Assembly (NCBI RefSeq): GCF_024345975.1
Contig: NZ_JAGQCD010000001.1
Span: forward strand, 62,001 to 126,000
Source: Cyanobium sp. Cruz-8D1
GTDB taxonomy: Bacteria > Cyanobacteriota > Cyanobacteriia > PCC-6307 > Cyanobiaceae
DNA: 64,000 nucleotides
Direction of reading: 5' to 3'
The position numbers and the translations under genes are program-made. The notes below the pieces were generated by a model. It made no database searches and was not told where the DNA came from. It saw only the letters and a list, made by a program, of their open reading frames with translations. Below, piece by piece: positions 23,657 through 32,584 of this stretch; within the stretch, counting starts at the first letter, position 1, and every line of letters starts with the position of its first letter.

Positions 23657-25483
23657 TCACGGGCGAGGGGCCGTGGCTGCGCAGAGGCTGACGTCGAGGT
23701 GCACCTCCAGCCAGTGCTGCAGCACCATCAGGCTCCAGCGCCGGTACCAGGGGGCCAGGTCGATTCCCCGGGGTGTCGAGGGCAGCCGCAGGGCCAGGGG
23801 TGAGGCCGGGTCGTCGAGCCACAGCTGGAACGGGAAGCGGAACCCCTGCTTGGGGCGGTTGAGGAACCAGCCGGGCAGCTCCGGCAGGCTGTCTGCCAGG
23901 AGTTGTTTGCCCTCCGCCAGCCGCAGGGCGGCGGGGATCGGCGCCAGCCGGCGCTGCAGCTGGGCATCCACCAGGGGCAGGCGCAGTTCCAGACCGGCGG
24001 CCATGGCCATCACGTCGCTGTCCGGCAGCAGCTGGTTGCGCAGGTAGCGGGTGCCCTCCAGCCAGGCCACCCCTTCACGCCCGCCCGGTGTCTCCCCCCC
24101 GGAGGCCACACCGGCCGCAGCAGCGCCAGTAGACGCACAGAGCCCCCAGTGCTCCAGCAGGCGCTCGGTTTCGGTGGGGGAGAACAGGCCCCGGAAACAT
24201 CCGTAGGCCCGGCCCAGGGAGGCAGGCGCCTCCAGCAGCCCCGTGATCCGCTGCAGCCGGGCGCGGCGCCCCTGGGGCAGGCGGTGCAGGATCCAGGCCG
24301 CCGGCGGGCCGGCCGGGCCGATCCGGCGACGCCAGTGGCACAGCTTCGGCACCATCCGGAAGCTGGGATAGCCCCCGAACAGTTCATCGCCGCCAAGCCC
24401 GGAGAGGGCCACCTTGAGCCCGTGCTCCGTGGCCAGCCGGGCCACGCACCAGGTGTTGTACCCGTCGATGGAGGGCTGGTCCTGGCTGGCCAGGAAGGAA
24501 GGCAGCCACTGGCGGGCCTGGTCGGCCGTGAGGTTCAGGGGCGTGTGATGGGCCCCGAAGTGGCTGGCGATGCGGGCCGCCGGCTCCGACTCGTCGAAGC
24601 CGGCGGCCCCTGCCGCCTCAAACCCGATCGTGAAGGTGTGCAGGCCCCGGGGGGCCAGCGCCAGCAGGGAGGCGGAGTCGAGTCCGGCGCTGAGGAACAG
24701 ACCCACCGGCACATCGCTCACCATGTGGGCGGCCACGGAGTCCTGGAGCGCCGAGCGGGTGAGGGCCACGGCCTCGGCCGCCGTGATCTTGGTGTCGCTT
24801 TTGGCGCCCGCGAGGCTCTCCGGCAGGGCCCCCCACGGATGCACGCGCAGCTCACCCTGTCGCCAGGTGGCGGCGTGGCCGCTGGGCAGGCGTTGCACGC
24901 CCTGCACCAGGGTGGCGGGCTCGGGCACCGATCCGGTGGCCAGGTAGCGAGCCAGGGACTGGCGATCCAGGCTGGGCCGGTCCGCCTCGGCCGCCAGCAG
25001 AGCCCGCAGTTCCGAGGCGAAGGCGAGCGATCCCCCCGGCCCGCTGCGCAGGTACAGGGGCTTGATGCCATGGGGATCGCGGGCGAGCAGGGCGCTGCGC
25101 TCGCGAGTGTCGTAGAGGCAGAAGGCGAACATGCCCCGCAACGCCGCCAGCCCGTCCCGCCCCCAGCGGATCAGCCAGGCCAGCAGCACCTCGGTGTCGC
25201 CGCTGCCCCGGAAGCGCTGCCCCTCCGCTTCCAGCCGGCGGCGCAGCTCGGCGTGGTTGTAGATCTCGCCGTTGAAGACCAGTTGCCAGCGGCCGCACCG
25301 GGAGGCCATCGGCTGGTGGCCAAGGGGAGAGAGATCCAGAATCGCCAGGCGCCTGTGGACCAGGCAGGCCCTGTCGTCCTGCCAGATGCCGGCATCATCC
25401 GGTCCCCGGTGGGCGAGGCGTGGGCCGACCCTGGCGGCGAAGGCTCCCGGTTCTTTGCCCAGCTGGCCCGCGATGCCGCACAT
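23657..25483 (-). CDS. asnB: Glutamine-hydrolysing asparagine synthase, cluster paralogue
   Basis: This is a 608-residue AsnB-type amidotransferase. The mature N-terminal nucleophile is Cys2 (MCGIAG). The glutaminase domain continues with HRGPDD (25-30), RRLAILDLS and FNGEIYNH. The synthetase domain carries the pyrophosphate loop, written SAGLDS (265-270) instead of SGGLDS, and LSGLGGDELFGGY. Both halves look functional. In polysaccharide clusters such enzymes often amidate uronic acids or other carboxylates rather than make free asparagine. That is the inference here, supported by its place between a glycosyltransferase and a carbamoyltransferase. The next gene ends 5 bases upstream. Confidence 0.92.
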   Translation of the reverse strand: MCGIAGQLGKEPGAFAARVGPRLAHRGPDDAGIWQDDRACLVHRRLAILDLSPLGHQPMASRCGRWQLVFNGEIYNHAELRRRLEAEGQRFRGSGDTEVLLAWLIRWGRDGLAALRGMFAFCLYDTRERSALLARDPHGIKPLYLRSGPGGSLAFASELRALLAAEADRPSLDRQSLARYLATGSVPEPATLVQGVQRLPSGHAATWRQGELRVHPWGALPESLAGAKSDTKITAAEAVALTRSALQDSVAAHMVSDVPVGLFLSAGLDSASLLALAPRGLHTFTIGFEAAGAAGFDESEPAARIASHFGAHHTPLNLTADQARQWLPSFLASQDQPSIDGYNTWCVARLATEHGLKVALSGLGGDELFGGYPSFRMVPKLCHWRRRIGPAGPPAAWILHRLPQGRRARLQRITGLLEAPASLGRAYGCFRGLFSPTETERLLEHWGLCASTGAAAAGVASGGETPGGREGVAWLEGTRYLRNQLLPDSDVMAMAAGLELRLPLVDAQLQRRLAPIPAALRLAEGKQLLADSLPELPGWFLNRPKQGFRFPFQLWLDDPASPLALRLPSTPRGIDLAPWYRRWSLMVLQHWLEVHLDVSLCAATAPRP

Positions 25484-25488
25484 CCGCT

Positions 25489-26670
25489 CTAGGCCTCCAG
25501 GTGGGACAGGAAGGTGCGTCGGGCCGCCTCCGGGCTGGCCTGCTGCCGCACCCAGGCCAGGGCCCCGGCGGAGAGGCGGTCGCGCTGGCCCCGATCGGCG
25601 CAGATGGCCGCGATCGCCACCGCCATGGCGCTGGGCTCGCTGGCCACCAGCTGGCCCGTGAGGCCGTCGATCACGTAGTCCTCAGGGCCGCCGCAGCGGG
25701 TGCTGACGACCGGGACCCCGCAGGCCATCGCCTCGAGGGCCGCAATGCACAGGCCCTCCTGGTGGGAGGGGATGACGAACAGATCCAGGCCCTGCAGCAG
25801 CTCCGCCAGGGCGCTGGGGCCAAGGCAGGGGTGGCACTGCACTTGTCCTTCGAGTCCCATCGCCGCCAGGGGGCCCTGGAGTCGGTGGACGTCCTGCTCA
25901 CCGGCGAGGACGAGCTGCACCGGTCGCCCCTGCGCCACCAGCCGGCCCACGGCCTCCAGCAGCAGGGTGATCTGCTTGCGTGGGTCGGCGTAGCGGCCGG
26001 CGAAGCCGATGCGCCAGGGCACCAGCCGTTCAGGGGCAGGAAAGAAGATGGCGGGATTCACCGGCATGCGCATCACCCCGTCCATGGGGCGGTGGGCGAT
26101 GGAGGCCAAGGCGGTGGCCGTGTAGCCGCTCAATGCCAGGATCCGCCCCCGGGGGGCCTGGAGCACCTGGCGTTCCAGCCGTTGCAGCACCGGGCCGTTG
26201 AGGCCCCGGTCGAGCAGCCGCCGTGGCCTGGAGAAGCGCTTGACACGGTCGACCCGGTCGTCCTGCCAGGGGGTGGCCACCCAGGCAAGAAAGGGGATCC
26301 CCAGCCTGGCGAAGGGGGTGGCGCAGAGGGGATTGCCGGTGACCGACAGGTGCAGGTCGCAGCCGGTGATCAGCTGCCGCCAGGCGCGCCTGGGCAGGTA
26401 ATGGGTGAACTCCAGCTCCGGCAGCCAGGCCCCCAGGCCATGGCCTTCGTGGTCGCCGTAGACCCGGCGCTGCATCTGGCCGGGCCGCCGGCCGCTGGGG
26501 AGGGCATGGAGGGGAACCGACAGCTTCGGATGGGTGCTCCAGGGGGCATACCAGGCGAAGACGGGCTCGATGCCGAGCTCCTCCAGCATCCTGGCGACGC
26601 AGGCGGTCATGGCGGGAACCCCCCCATCCACGGGCTCGATGGTGCTGATCAGGGCCCTCGGCCGTTTCAT
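25489..26670 (-). CDS. Family 4-type glycosyltransferase
   Basis: This is a 393-residue GT-B enzyme. The N-terminal half starts STIEPVDGGVPAMTACVARML, with a loop for the acceptor. The C-terminal donor-binding domain has IGFAGRYADPRKQITLLLEAV, LVLAGEQD, then DLFVIPSHQEGLCIAALEAMACGVPVVSTRCGGPED. The E-x7-E motif there (EGLCIAALE) is the retaining family 4 signature. The ATG at 26670 overlaps the epimerase stop (ATGA). Sugar specificity cannot be read from the sequence. Confidence 0.9.
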   Translation of the reverse strand: MKRPRALISTIEPVDGGVPAMTACVARMLEELGIEPVFAWYAPWSTHPKLSVPLHALPSGRRPGQMQRRVYGDHEGHGLGAWLPELEFTHYLPRRAWRQLITGCDLHLSVTGNPLCATPFARLGIPFLAWVATPWQDDRVDRVKRFSRPRRLLDRGLNGPVLQRLERQVLQAPRGRILALSGYTATALASIAHRPMDGVMRMPVNPAIFFPAPERLVPWRIGFAGRYADPRKQITLLLEAVGRLVAQGRPVQLVLAGEQDVHRLQGPLAAMGLEGQVQCHPCLGPSALAELLQGLDLFVIPSHQEGLCIAALEAMACGVPVVSTRCGGPEDYVIDGLTGQLVASEPSAMAVAIAAICADRGQRDRLSAGALAWVRQQASPEAARRTFLSHLEA

Positions 26671-27701
26671 TGCTTCAGCCAGCCGAACAGGTCCCGGTTG
26701 TCACGGACCCAGCGGATCAGATGGCGCACGCCCACATCGACGCTGATCTCCGGTGTCCAGCCCAGCTGCTTGGCGGCCTTGCTGACGTCGCAGATGAACA
26801 CCGGCTGGTCGCCGGGCCGGGACTGGCCGCTGAGGGGGCTGAGCGTGATCGCCAGCTCTTCTTCGAGGAAGCGCAGCAGGTCGCGCAGGCAGAGGGTGTT
26901 GACGGGGCCGCCGCCGATGTTGAAGGCCTGGCCGCTGATTGTGTCGCGATGGTCCCAGGCGGCTGCGTAGGCCCGGGCCAGGTCGCGCACGTCGAGCACG
27001 TCCCGGGTCTGCCAGCCGTCGCCGTAGAGGGTGATCGGCCGCTCCAGCAGGGCGGCGATGCTGAACCAGGCCACCCAGCCCTGGTCCTCGATGCCGAACT
27101 GGCGGGTGCCGTAGATGCAGGACTGGCGGAAGGCGCAGGTGTGCAGGCCGTAGATGCGGGCGTAGTCGATGGTGTACTGGTCGGCGACCCCCTTGGAGCA
27201 GCCGTAGGGCGAGTGGAAGTCGAGGGGCTGGCTCTCCGGCACTCCGGCGGGCAGATCCCGGAAGCGATAGCCGTGGGGTGTCATCTCCACCGCCACGGTT
27301 TCCATGCCGCCATACACCTTGTTGGTGGAGGCGAAAAGCACGAAGCTTTCGGGGGAATGGAGCCTGACCGCCTCCATCACGTTGAAGGTGCCGAGGGCGT
27401 TGATCTCGAAGTCTTCCCGTGGGTTGGTGTAGGAGGTGGTGACCGCCACCTGGGCCGCCAGGTGCAGCAGCATCGAGGGGCGCAGGCTGGCCACGACCTC
27501 GGCGAGGGCCTCCGCCTGGCGGAGGTCGACACGATGGAAGGCGATGGCGGGATGCTGATCGAGCAGCCAGCGGAGGTTGTCCTCGGTGCCCCGGCGGGAG
27601 AGGTTGTCGAGAATCGCCACCTCCCACCCCAGGCAGGCGAAGTGCTGGGCGGCGTTGACGCCGATGAAACCGGCGCCGCCGGTGATCAGGATCGAAGGCA
27701 T
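26667..27701 (-). CDS. CDP-paratose-2-epimerase-like NAD-dependent sugar epimerase
   Basis: This is a 344-residue extended SDR enzyme with the dinucleotide motif GGAGFIG (8-14), the catalytic serine/threonine region FASTNKVYGG and YGCSKG (SPYGCSKGVADQY) for Tyr and Lys. The T-N-K-VYG variant, with asparagine and lysine before VYG, is characteristic of CDP-paratose 2-epimerase (RfbE) and close relatives rather than GalE. No CDP-sugar biosynthesis genes (rfbF, rfbG, rfbH) are in the window, so the true nucleotide sugar may differ. It is followed by the glycosyltransferase gene with a four-base overlap and preceded by a 154-base gap. Confidence 0.85.
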   Translation of the reverse strand: MPSILITGGAGFIGVNAAQHFACLGWEVAILDNLSRRGTEDNLRWLLDQHPAIAFHRVDLRQAEALAEVVASLRPSMLLHLAAQVAVTTSYTNPREDFEINALGTFNVMEAVRLHSPESFVLFASTNKVYGGMETVAVEMTPHGYRFRDLPAGVPESQPLDFHSPYGCSKGVADQYTIDYARIYGLHTCAFRQSCIYGTRQFGIEDQGWVAWFSIAALLERPITLYGDGWQTRDVLDVRDLARAYAAAWDHRDTISGQAFNIGGGPVNTLCLRDLLRFLEEELAITLSPLSGQSRPGDQPVFICDVSKAAKQLGWTPEISVDVGVRHLIRWVRDNRDLFGWLKQ

Positions 27702-27855
27702 CGAATAGTTGGAGGCGGGGGAAACGTCGGGGACTGGGCGGGCGAGGGAGCCTTCCGATCGCGAAGGAGGTGGTTGAGCGGTGGAGCGGGAACGCCTCCG
27801 TCAGTCAGGGCGGACCTTAATGCAACATCCAGATCCTGCGGAATCGCGTGTCCTG
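27702..27855. other. Intergenic region dividing two island transcription blocks
   Basis: This 154-base gap is one of very few breaks in the long minus-strand island. It should hold the promoter for the epimerase-glycosyltransferase-asnB block. A short perfect stem CCTTC/GAAGG (27751-27755 with 27763-27767) is present without a T-run. Confidence 0.4.
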
Positions 27856-28659
27856 TCAAGGCGGAGTTGACAGGCTGGGGTGATCTTCCAGAAGCATCAG
27901 ATGCAGCAGCAGTTCGGCATACATGCGTTGCTGGGCGTAGGCCCAGCCGCGCCAGCCCTCCAGCACGCCCCCCTTCCAGAGCAGGCAGAACAGCAGCGCG
28001 GCGAAGGGGGCCAGCGGGGTGTGCTTGCGCAGGCGATCCGCCAGCGACAGCTCGCTTGACGAAGTGGCGCGCAGTTTGGCCGCCTCGATCGCCAGGTAGG
28101 TCCCCTGGGAGGCCAGCCAGCGCTGCAGGGGTTTGCGGTCGTCGTGGAAGATCGGCTGCCGCAGTTGTTTGACGGGGCCCGACAGGACGATGCGATGCCC
28201 ATGGCCGTCGTTGCGGTAGCGGCCCAGACCCCGGCGGTAAAGGCTGACCCGGGGCGGCAGCAGCCCGCTGCGCAGGGGACGGCCGCCGATGCAGTAGCGG
28301 AATGGGATGGCGAACCCCGCCACCGTCGCGTTGCCAGGATCCCGAATCACTGTCTGGATTTCGGTAGCCAGGGACGGCGGGATCAGGTAATCCGCATCGA
28401 GGCTCAGGATCCAGGGGGTGTCGATCTGATCCAGGCCGAAATTGCACTGGTCAGCGAAGCTGTCGAAGGGTCGATGCAGCACCTGCACCGCGGCATGGTT
28501 GGCGAGGATCGAAAGGGTGGCGTCACTGCTGCCACTGTCGATCACCAGGATGGAATCCAGCCAGCGCAGGTGGTCAAGGGTGCGGGCAATATTGGCCTCT
28601 TCGTTGTAAGTAAGGATCAGGGCGCTCAGCTGACCACCTGCAGCCTCGGGCAGGCTCAT
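27856..28659 (-). CDS. Family 2 glycosyltransferase, WaaE/KdtX-like
   Basis: This is a 267-residue GT-A protein. It begins with the family motif LSALILTYNEEANIARTLDHL, followed by ILVIDSGSSDATLSIL and SLDADYLIPPSL, where SLDAD is the metal-binding DxD. The segments RYCIGGRPLRSG and VSLYRRGLGRY with DGHGHRIVLSGPV fit the WaaE group that adds glucose to lipopolysaccharide core. The C-terminal part contains a hydrophobic helix (LFCLLWKGGVLEGW) that may associate with the membrane. It ends the long operon; its start overlaps the polymerase-like gene by four bases. Confidence 0.88.
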   Translation of the reverse strand: MSLPEAAGGQLSALILTYNEEANIARTLDHLRWLDSILVIDSGSSDATLSILANHAAVQVLHRPFDSFADQCNFGLDQIDTPWILSLDADYLIPPSLATEIQTVIRDPGNATVAGFAIPFRYCIGGRPLRSGLLPPRVSLYRRGLGRYRNDGHGHRIVLSGPVKQLRQPIFHDDRKPLQRWLASQGTYLAIEAAKLRATSSSELSLADRLRKHTPLAPFAALLFCLLWKGGVLEGWRGWAYAQQRMYAELLLHLMLLEDHPSLSTPP

Positions 28660-30113
28660 GCCAGGGGTTGGGAGCGTTGCTCCAGAAGGATCTGGCGCTG
28701 CTGCTGCTGCTGTTGCCAGAGGGCCCGCTGCTCCTGCTGCTGGGACACCAGGGTGGGAATGGCCAGAAACGACCCCAGCGACAGACTCATCAGAATCAGC
28801 ACGAAGGGGTCGCCGTAGAGCTGGGCGGCGGAGAAGAACGCCGGCACGTTGGCCAGGGCGAAGGACATGAGCCCCATCAACAGAGAGGCGGTGGACTGGG
28901 GCAGTTGCTTGAGCAGCCGGAAGTTGCGCAGCAGCACCAGGCCCAGCAGCACCAGGATCACCCCGAGGATCACCATGCCGGGCACGCCAAGTTCCAGGAT
29001 CAGACGTCCGCCACCACCCTCGGAGACAAAACCCACACTCCGGATGGCCTCGCGGGCGGCATTGCGGATGAGGCCGCCCGTGCTGGCACCGGCACCCACC
29101 CCCATGCCGATGCCATCGGACACCTCAATGGCCCTGAGGGTGGCGCCGATGCCCTGGGAGTCGAAGCGCTCGACCAGATCCTGCTGGATAGTGAGCGAGC
29201 GGTTGGTGTATTCGCCGAAGTTCTCGCCGAGATTCTCCGAGAGAATGAAGGCATAGAGGGGGTAGGAGATGCCTGCCACGCCGAGCACACTGGTGATCAC
29301 CCGCTCCTTGGAGGCGGGGCTGGCCCGGCGGCTGAACAGCAGCAGATAAATGGCCACGAACGCCAGGATCAGCACCTGGGCTTTGCGACGACCGGTAAGG
29401 ATGGTGAGGAAGGCAAACCCTGCCGCCAGCAGCAACAGTCCGAACTGGGTGGTCGGCTTCTGGCTGGCAATGCCCATCGCTGCGGCAATGCAGGCGGCGG
29501 CCGACAGCTGCCAGGAGGCGATTTCACTGGTTCGCCAGAACCCCGAGGCCCCCTTGGCCGAGAACCCGTAGCGGAAGGTAATCAGAAGTCCTTCGCCCAC
29601 CTCCTTGAGGGTGGGATGGTCGACGCCCTGGAAGCTGAGGTACACGGTGACCGCCATCACCGCCGAGCCGACCAGATAGACCGTCAGCAGACGTCTCAGT
29701 AAGGGCAGGTTGCATCCCACCTGGAAGCCCACCCAGAGCCCGAAGGCCGGCGCCAGGTAGAAGGCGGCGCCGATCGCAGTGAGCCGGATGTCGGAGAAGC
29801 GGGCGAAGCTGTTGAGGCTCTGGAGTGCGATCAGGCTGAAGTAGAGCGTCACCCAGCCATCGAATTGCGGCACGGTCCAGAACATCGCCCGCAGGTTGAA
29901 GCGCCCTGCACGCTCCAGGAGCACCACGCCGCACAGGGCGAAGCCGATCAGCACCAGGCCGACCATGTAGGTGGGTTGGTCCGGCGTGATCTTGCGCAGG
30001 GGATCCTGGGCGAAGCCGATGAGCAGGGTGACCATCAGCCCGGTGCGCCAGTCCCCGTCGAGGAGCACGGCGGCGAGAGCTCCGAAGAGCACGATCAGCA
30101 GCAGGATGGTCAT
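28656..30113 (-). CDS. O-antigen polymerase/ligase-like membrane protein (Wzy-like)
   Basis: This is a 485-residue polytopic protein with at least ten hydrophobic segments. It has a large extracytoplasmic loop in the C-terminal half, containing NRSLTIQQDLVERFDSQGIGATLRAIEVSDGI. Such loops and a low level of motif conservation are usual for Wzy polymerases and WaaL ligases, which act on polyprenyl-linked glycans in the periplasm. The C-terminus is unusual: a cytoplasmic Gln-rich stretch (QQQEQRALWQQQQQQRQ) follows the last helix. It is encoded among glycosyltransferases with ATGA overlaps at both ends. Polymerase versus ligase cannot be decided from sequence. Confidence 0.8.
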   Translation of the reverse strand: MTILLLIVLFGALAAVLLDGDWRTGLMVTLLIGFAQDPLRKITPDQPTYMVGLVLIGFALCGVVLLERAGRFNLRAMFWTVPQFDGWVTLYFSLIALQSLNSFARFSDIRLTAIGAAFYLAPAFGLWVGFQVGCNLPLLRRLLTVYLVGSAVMAVTVYLSFQGVDHPTLKEVGEGLLITFRYGFSAKGASGFWRTSEIASWQLSAAACIAAAMGIASQKPTTQFGLLLLAAGFAFLTILTGRRKAQVLILAFVAIYLLLFSRRASPASKERVITSVLGVAGISYPLYAFILSENLGENFGEYTNRSLTIQQDLVERFDSQGIGATLRAIEVSDGIGMGVGAGASTGGLIRNAAREAIRSVGFVSEGGGGRLILELGVPGMVILGVILVLLGLVLLRNFRLLKQLPQSTASLLMGLMSFALANVPAFFSAAQLYGDPFVLILMSLSLGSFLAIPTLVSQQQEQRALWQQQQQQRQILLEQRSQPLA

Positions 30114-31288
30114 CGGCTGGCGGGGGAGGTCAGCACCTGGCGGTAAGCGGTACGGAGCTGCAGGGCGATCGTGCTCCAGGAAAAGTCCATCTGCGCCAGG
30201 TTAAGGGCGGACGCCTGCATTGACAGAGAAGGCCGCTCCAGGGCGGTGGCCAGGGTCAGAGCCAGGGCTTCCGGGTCGCTGGCGCTGACCAGACCGGCGC
30301 CGGCACGGGCCACGTCGGCAGCCACAGCCACCTCGGGGGACAGAATCACGGGGGTCCCGGCGGCGAGAGCTTCGACGGCCGCGATGCCGAAATTCTCCGC
30401 CGCCGATGGCAGGACATACCAGTCGGCCGCCTCCAGGGCCCGCCACTTGGCTTCCCCCGCCACGAACCCCAGCCAGCGGCAGCGCTCCCCAAGGCCCAGC
30501 CCCCTGGCCCGCTCCTGCAGGGCGGCGACGTAGCGGGGATCCCCATCCCCGGCGATGGCCAGTTCCCAGTTCGCTTCGGGCCGGTGCCGCTGCAGCAGGG
30601 CCAGCGCCTCCAGGAGGTTCTCCAGCTGCTTCTTCGGGTGCAGCCGGGACAGGAACAGGAAGCGGACCGGCGCTAGAGCGTTCGATGAACCCGTCGGCTG
30701 GGCTTGGGAGTCGGGGCCGCGCACCCCCAGGGGCAGCACCAGGCTGGGCGCGGTCAGGCCCAGGGCGGCGGCTTCATCCCGTTCGGCTGCGCTGGTGAAG
30801 TGCAGGGCGGCCGCCTGCTGCAGGTTGCGCCGTTCGATCAGGCGTAGCAGCAGGCGTTTGCGGCCACGGCTCTGGGCCAGGCTCCACGGGCTCAGCTGGC
30901 CGATGCTGCGCAGGATGTAAGGAACACCGGCCCAGCGGGCCTGGACCATGGCACTGGTGCAGGGAAAGGAGAACAGGGCATGGATGTGGAGCAGGTCGTA
31001 CTGCTTCAGGTGCCCGGCCAGCCACAGACTGAGCTCGGGACTGATGGTGAATTCCCTCAGCGCCGCCACGGGCGGGCTCCAGCGGGAAAAGGCCAGCACC
31101 GGCACCCCCTGGTGCCACTGCCAGCGCCCGGTGACCAGATCAGGATGCAAGCCCGGGCCATGGTCGTTGGTGGTGAGGATGGTGGCGTCCACGTCCTGGA
31201 GGCGCAGGGCCGCCACCATGTCGATCACGGCCCGGCTGGGACCGCCCCGCAGCGGGCTGATCGAGGGGATGACATGCAGGACCCTCAT
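30110..31288 (-). CDS. Family 4-type glycosyltransferase
   Basis: This is a 392-residue GT-B enzyme. The N-terminus VLHVIPSISPLRGGPSRAVIDM is the classic glycine-rich acceptor loop. The donor domain has FLFLSRLHPKKQLENLLEAL, LAIAGDGDPRYV and WYVLPSAAENFGIAAVEALAAGTPVILSPEVA, with the E-x7-E motif in ENFGIAAVE. A His-rich patch (LLHIHALFSF) follows the fold. It overlaps both neighbours by four bases. The donor is unknown. Confidence 0.92.
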   Translation of the reverse strand: MRVLHVIPSISPLRGGPSRAVIDMVAALRLQDVDATILTTNDHGPGLHPDLVTGRWQWHQGVPVLAFSRWSPPVAALREFTISPELSLWLAGHLKQYDLLHIHALFSFPCTSAMVQARWAGVPYILRSIGQLSPWSLAQSRGRKRLLLRLIERRNLQQAAALHFTSAAERDEAAALGLTAPSLVLPLGVRGPDSQAQPTGSSNALAPVRFLFLSRLHPKKQLENLLEALALLQRHRPEANWELAIAGDGDPRYVAALQERARGLGLGERCRWLGFVAGEAKWRALEAADWYVLPSAAENFGIAAVEALAAGTPVILSPEVAVAADVARAGAGLVSASDPEALALTLATALERPSLSMQASALNLAQMDFSWSTIALQLRTAYRQVLTSPASR

Positions 31289-32583
31289 GGCAAGGGACGA
31301 GCCGCCAGGAAGCGATCGAAGGCCGTGCCCCAGGCCCTGGCCACCCGGGGGGCGGCGTAGGCGCCGATGGCGTCTGGGTTGTGGCGCTGGTGGTCCCGGT
31401 AGGAGCCGGCCTGGCGTTGCAACGTGACCAGGGCGTCGAAGATGGCCGCGCTGCTTTCGATGTCGCAGTAGAGGCCCTTGTGCAGGTCGTCGAGGATGGC
31501 CTGCAGGGGGTTGCCCGCCGGTCCGGCCACCAATACTGGGGTGGTGTGGGGGAGATACTCGAAGAATTTCGAGGGCAGGTTGTCCGTGTGGCGCGGTCCG
31601 ATCAGAACCAGCAGCGCATCGGCGGCCTCGGCGAGCTGGTGGGAGCGTTCATGACTCACCGCGGCATGGACCCTGAAGATGGGGCGCAGGCTGGCGTCAG
31701 TGCGGATGGCCGTTCGGGCCGCTTCGTAGAGGTAGCCGTAGAGAAGAATCCGCAGCGGGCCCTGGCCACTCTTCTGCCAGTGACGCACGGCTTCCAGCAG
31801 GGGTTCGATCGGCCGCCATGGCCCCAGGTTGCCTGGGTGAAACAGGGTCAGTGTGCGGGCTGCGGCCGTTGGCTCCGCGGGGGCCGCCGGGCCTGTCCCG
31901 GCCGTTGGTGGGGAGGCTTCGCCGACCTCGAAGGAGTCCGGCAGGAAGCTGGCTGGGGTGGCTCCCAGCAGGCCCTGCTCCCGGTAGCGCTCGAGGGTGA
32001 GGGGTGAGGCGAACACGGCCCCCGCCGCTCCGGCCAGCACGGCCCGCTGGCGCTCGGGGTGGGCCGGGTGAAACAGGCCCTTCTCCCGATGGCCACAGGG
32101 ATCGTCGTAGATGGCGATGAAGGGTTGGCCGAGTTGCCTGGCCACGTCCCGGGCCACCTCGAGCACGCGGAAATCCGGGCAGATGCCGGCCACCAGATCG
32201 AACGGGATCGTCGCTGCCGTCTCCAGGGCCGTGGCCCTGAGGCCCTCAAGGGTGTGGCTCTGGGGGTCGTGGCCGATCAGCCGCTCCAACTGGCCATGGA
32301 TCAGCTGCCGCAGGCCGAACCACAGATGGATTGGGGTGCCGGTCCGGCGGCGGTTCTTGCGGATGGAGCAGCGATGGGAGCGGGAGACCCGCTGGCTGTA
32401 GTGGCAGAACCGGTCCTGGCCGGGGCAGGGCTCCGGTGTGACGGCATCCAGCCGGGGGTCGGGACCGACGACATGGAACTCCCAGCCTGCCGCTGGCAGA
32501 TGGGGCAGCAGCTTGGCGTAGCGACGGGCCTGGACGCCGCTGCCCCCCGGGGGTTGCAGAGAGAGGATCAGGGCCTTGGGCAT
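31285..32583 (-). CDS. GT-B-type glycosyltransferase
   Basis: This is a 432-residue protein that starts with the family-like ALILSLQPPGGSGVQARRYAKLL. It has a C-terminal domain with LFHPGNLGPWRPIEPLLEAV, LLYGYLYEAA, ADALLVLIGP and DNLPSKFFEYLPHTTPVLVAG. The SKFFEYL motif resembles the donor-site helix of WbuB-type and family 4 enzymes. The usual E-x7-E motif is not obvious. A Pro/Ala/Thr-rich linker occurs near residues 225-245. One base separates it from the upstream double-domain gene. The assignment to a glycosyltransferase is good, but the exact family is open. Confidence 0.82.
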   Translation of the reverse strand: MPKALILSLQPPGGSGVQARRYAKLLPHLPAAGWEFHVVGPDPRLDAVTPEPCPGQDRFCHYSQRVSRSHRCSIRKNRRRTGTPIHLWFGLRQLIHGQLERLIGHDPQSHTLEGLRATALETAATIPFDLVAGICPDFRVLEVARDVARQLGQPFIAIYDDPCGHREKGLFHPAHPERQRAVLAGAAGAVFASPLTLERYREQGLLGATPASFLPDSFEVGEASPPTAGTGPAAPAEPTAAARTLTLFHPGNLGPWRPIEPLLEAVRHWQKSGQGPLRILLYGYLYEAARTAIRTDASLRPIFRVHAAVSHERSHQLAEAADALLVLIGPRHTDNLPSKFFEYLPHTTPVLVAGPAGNPLQAILDDLHKGLYCDIESSAAIFDALVTLQRQAGSYRDHQRHNPDAIGAYAAPRVARAWGTAFDRFLAARPLP

Positions 32584-32584
32584 T

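Noticed and set aside
21935-25492. Two frames over 520 codons on the plus strand opposite the carbamoyltransferase and asnB
   Set aside because: Both mirror well-conserved genes and show only composition-driven openness.
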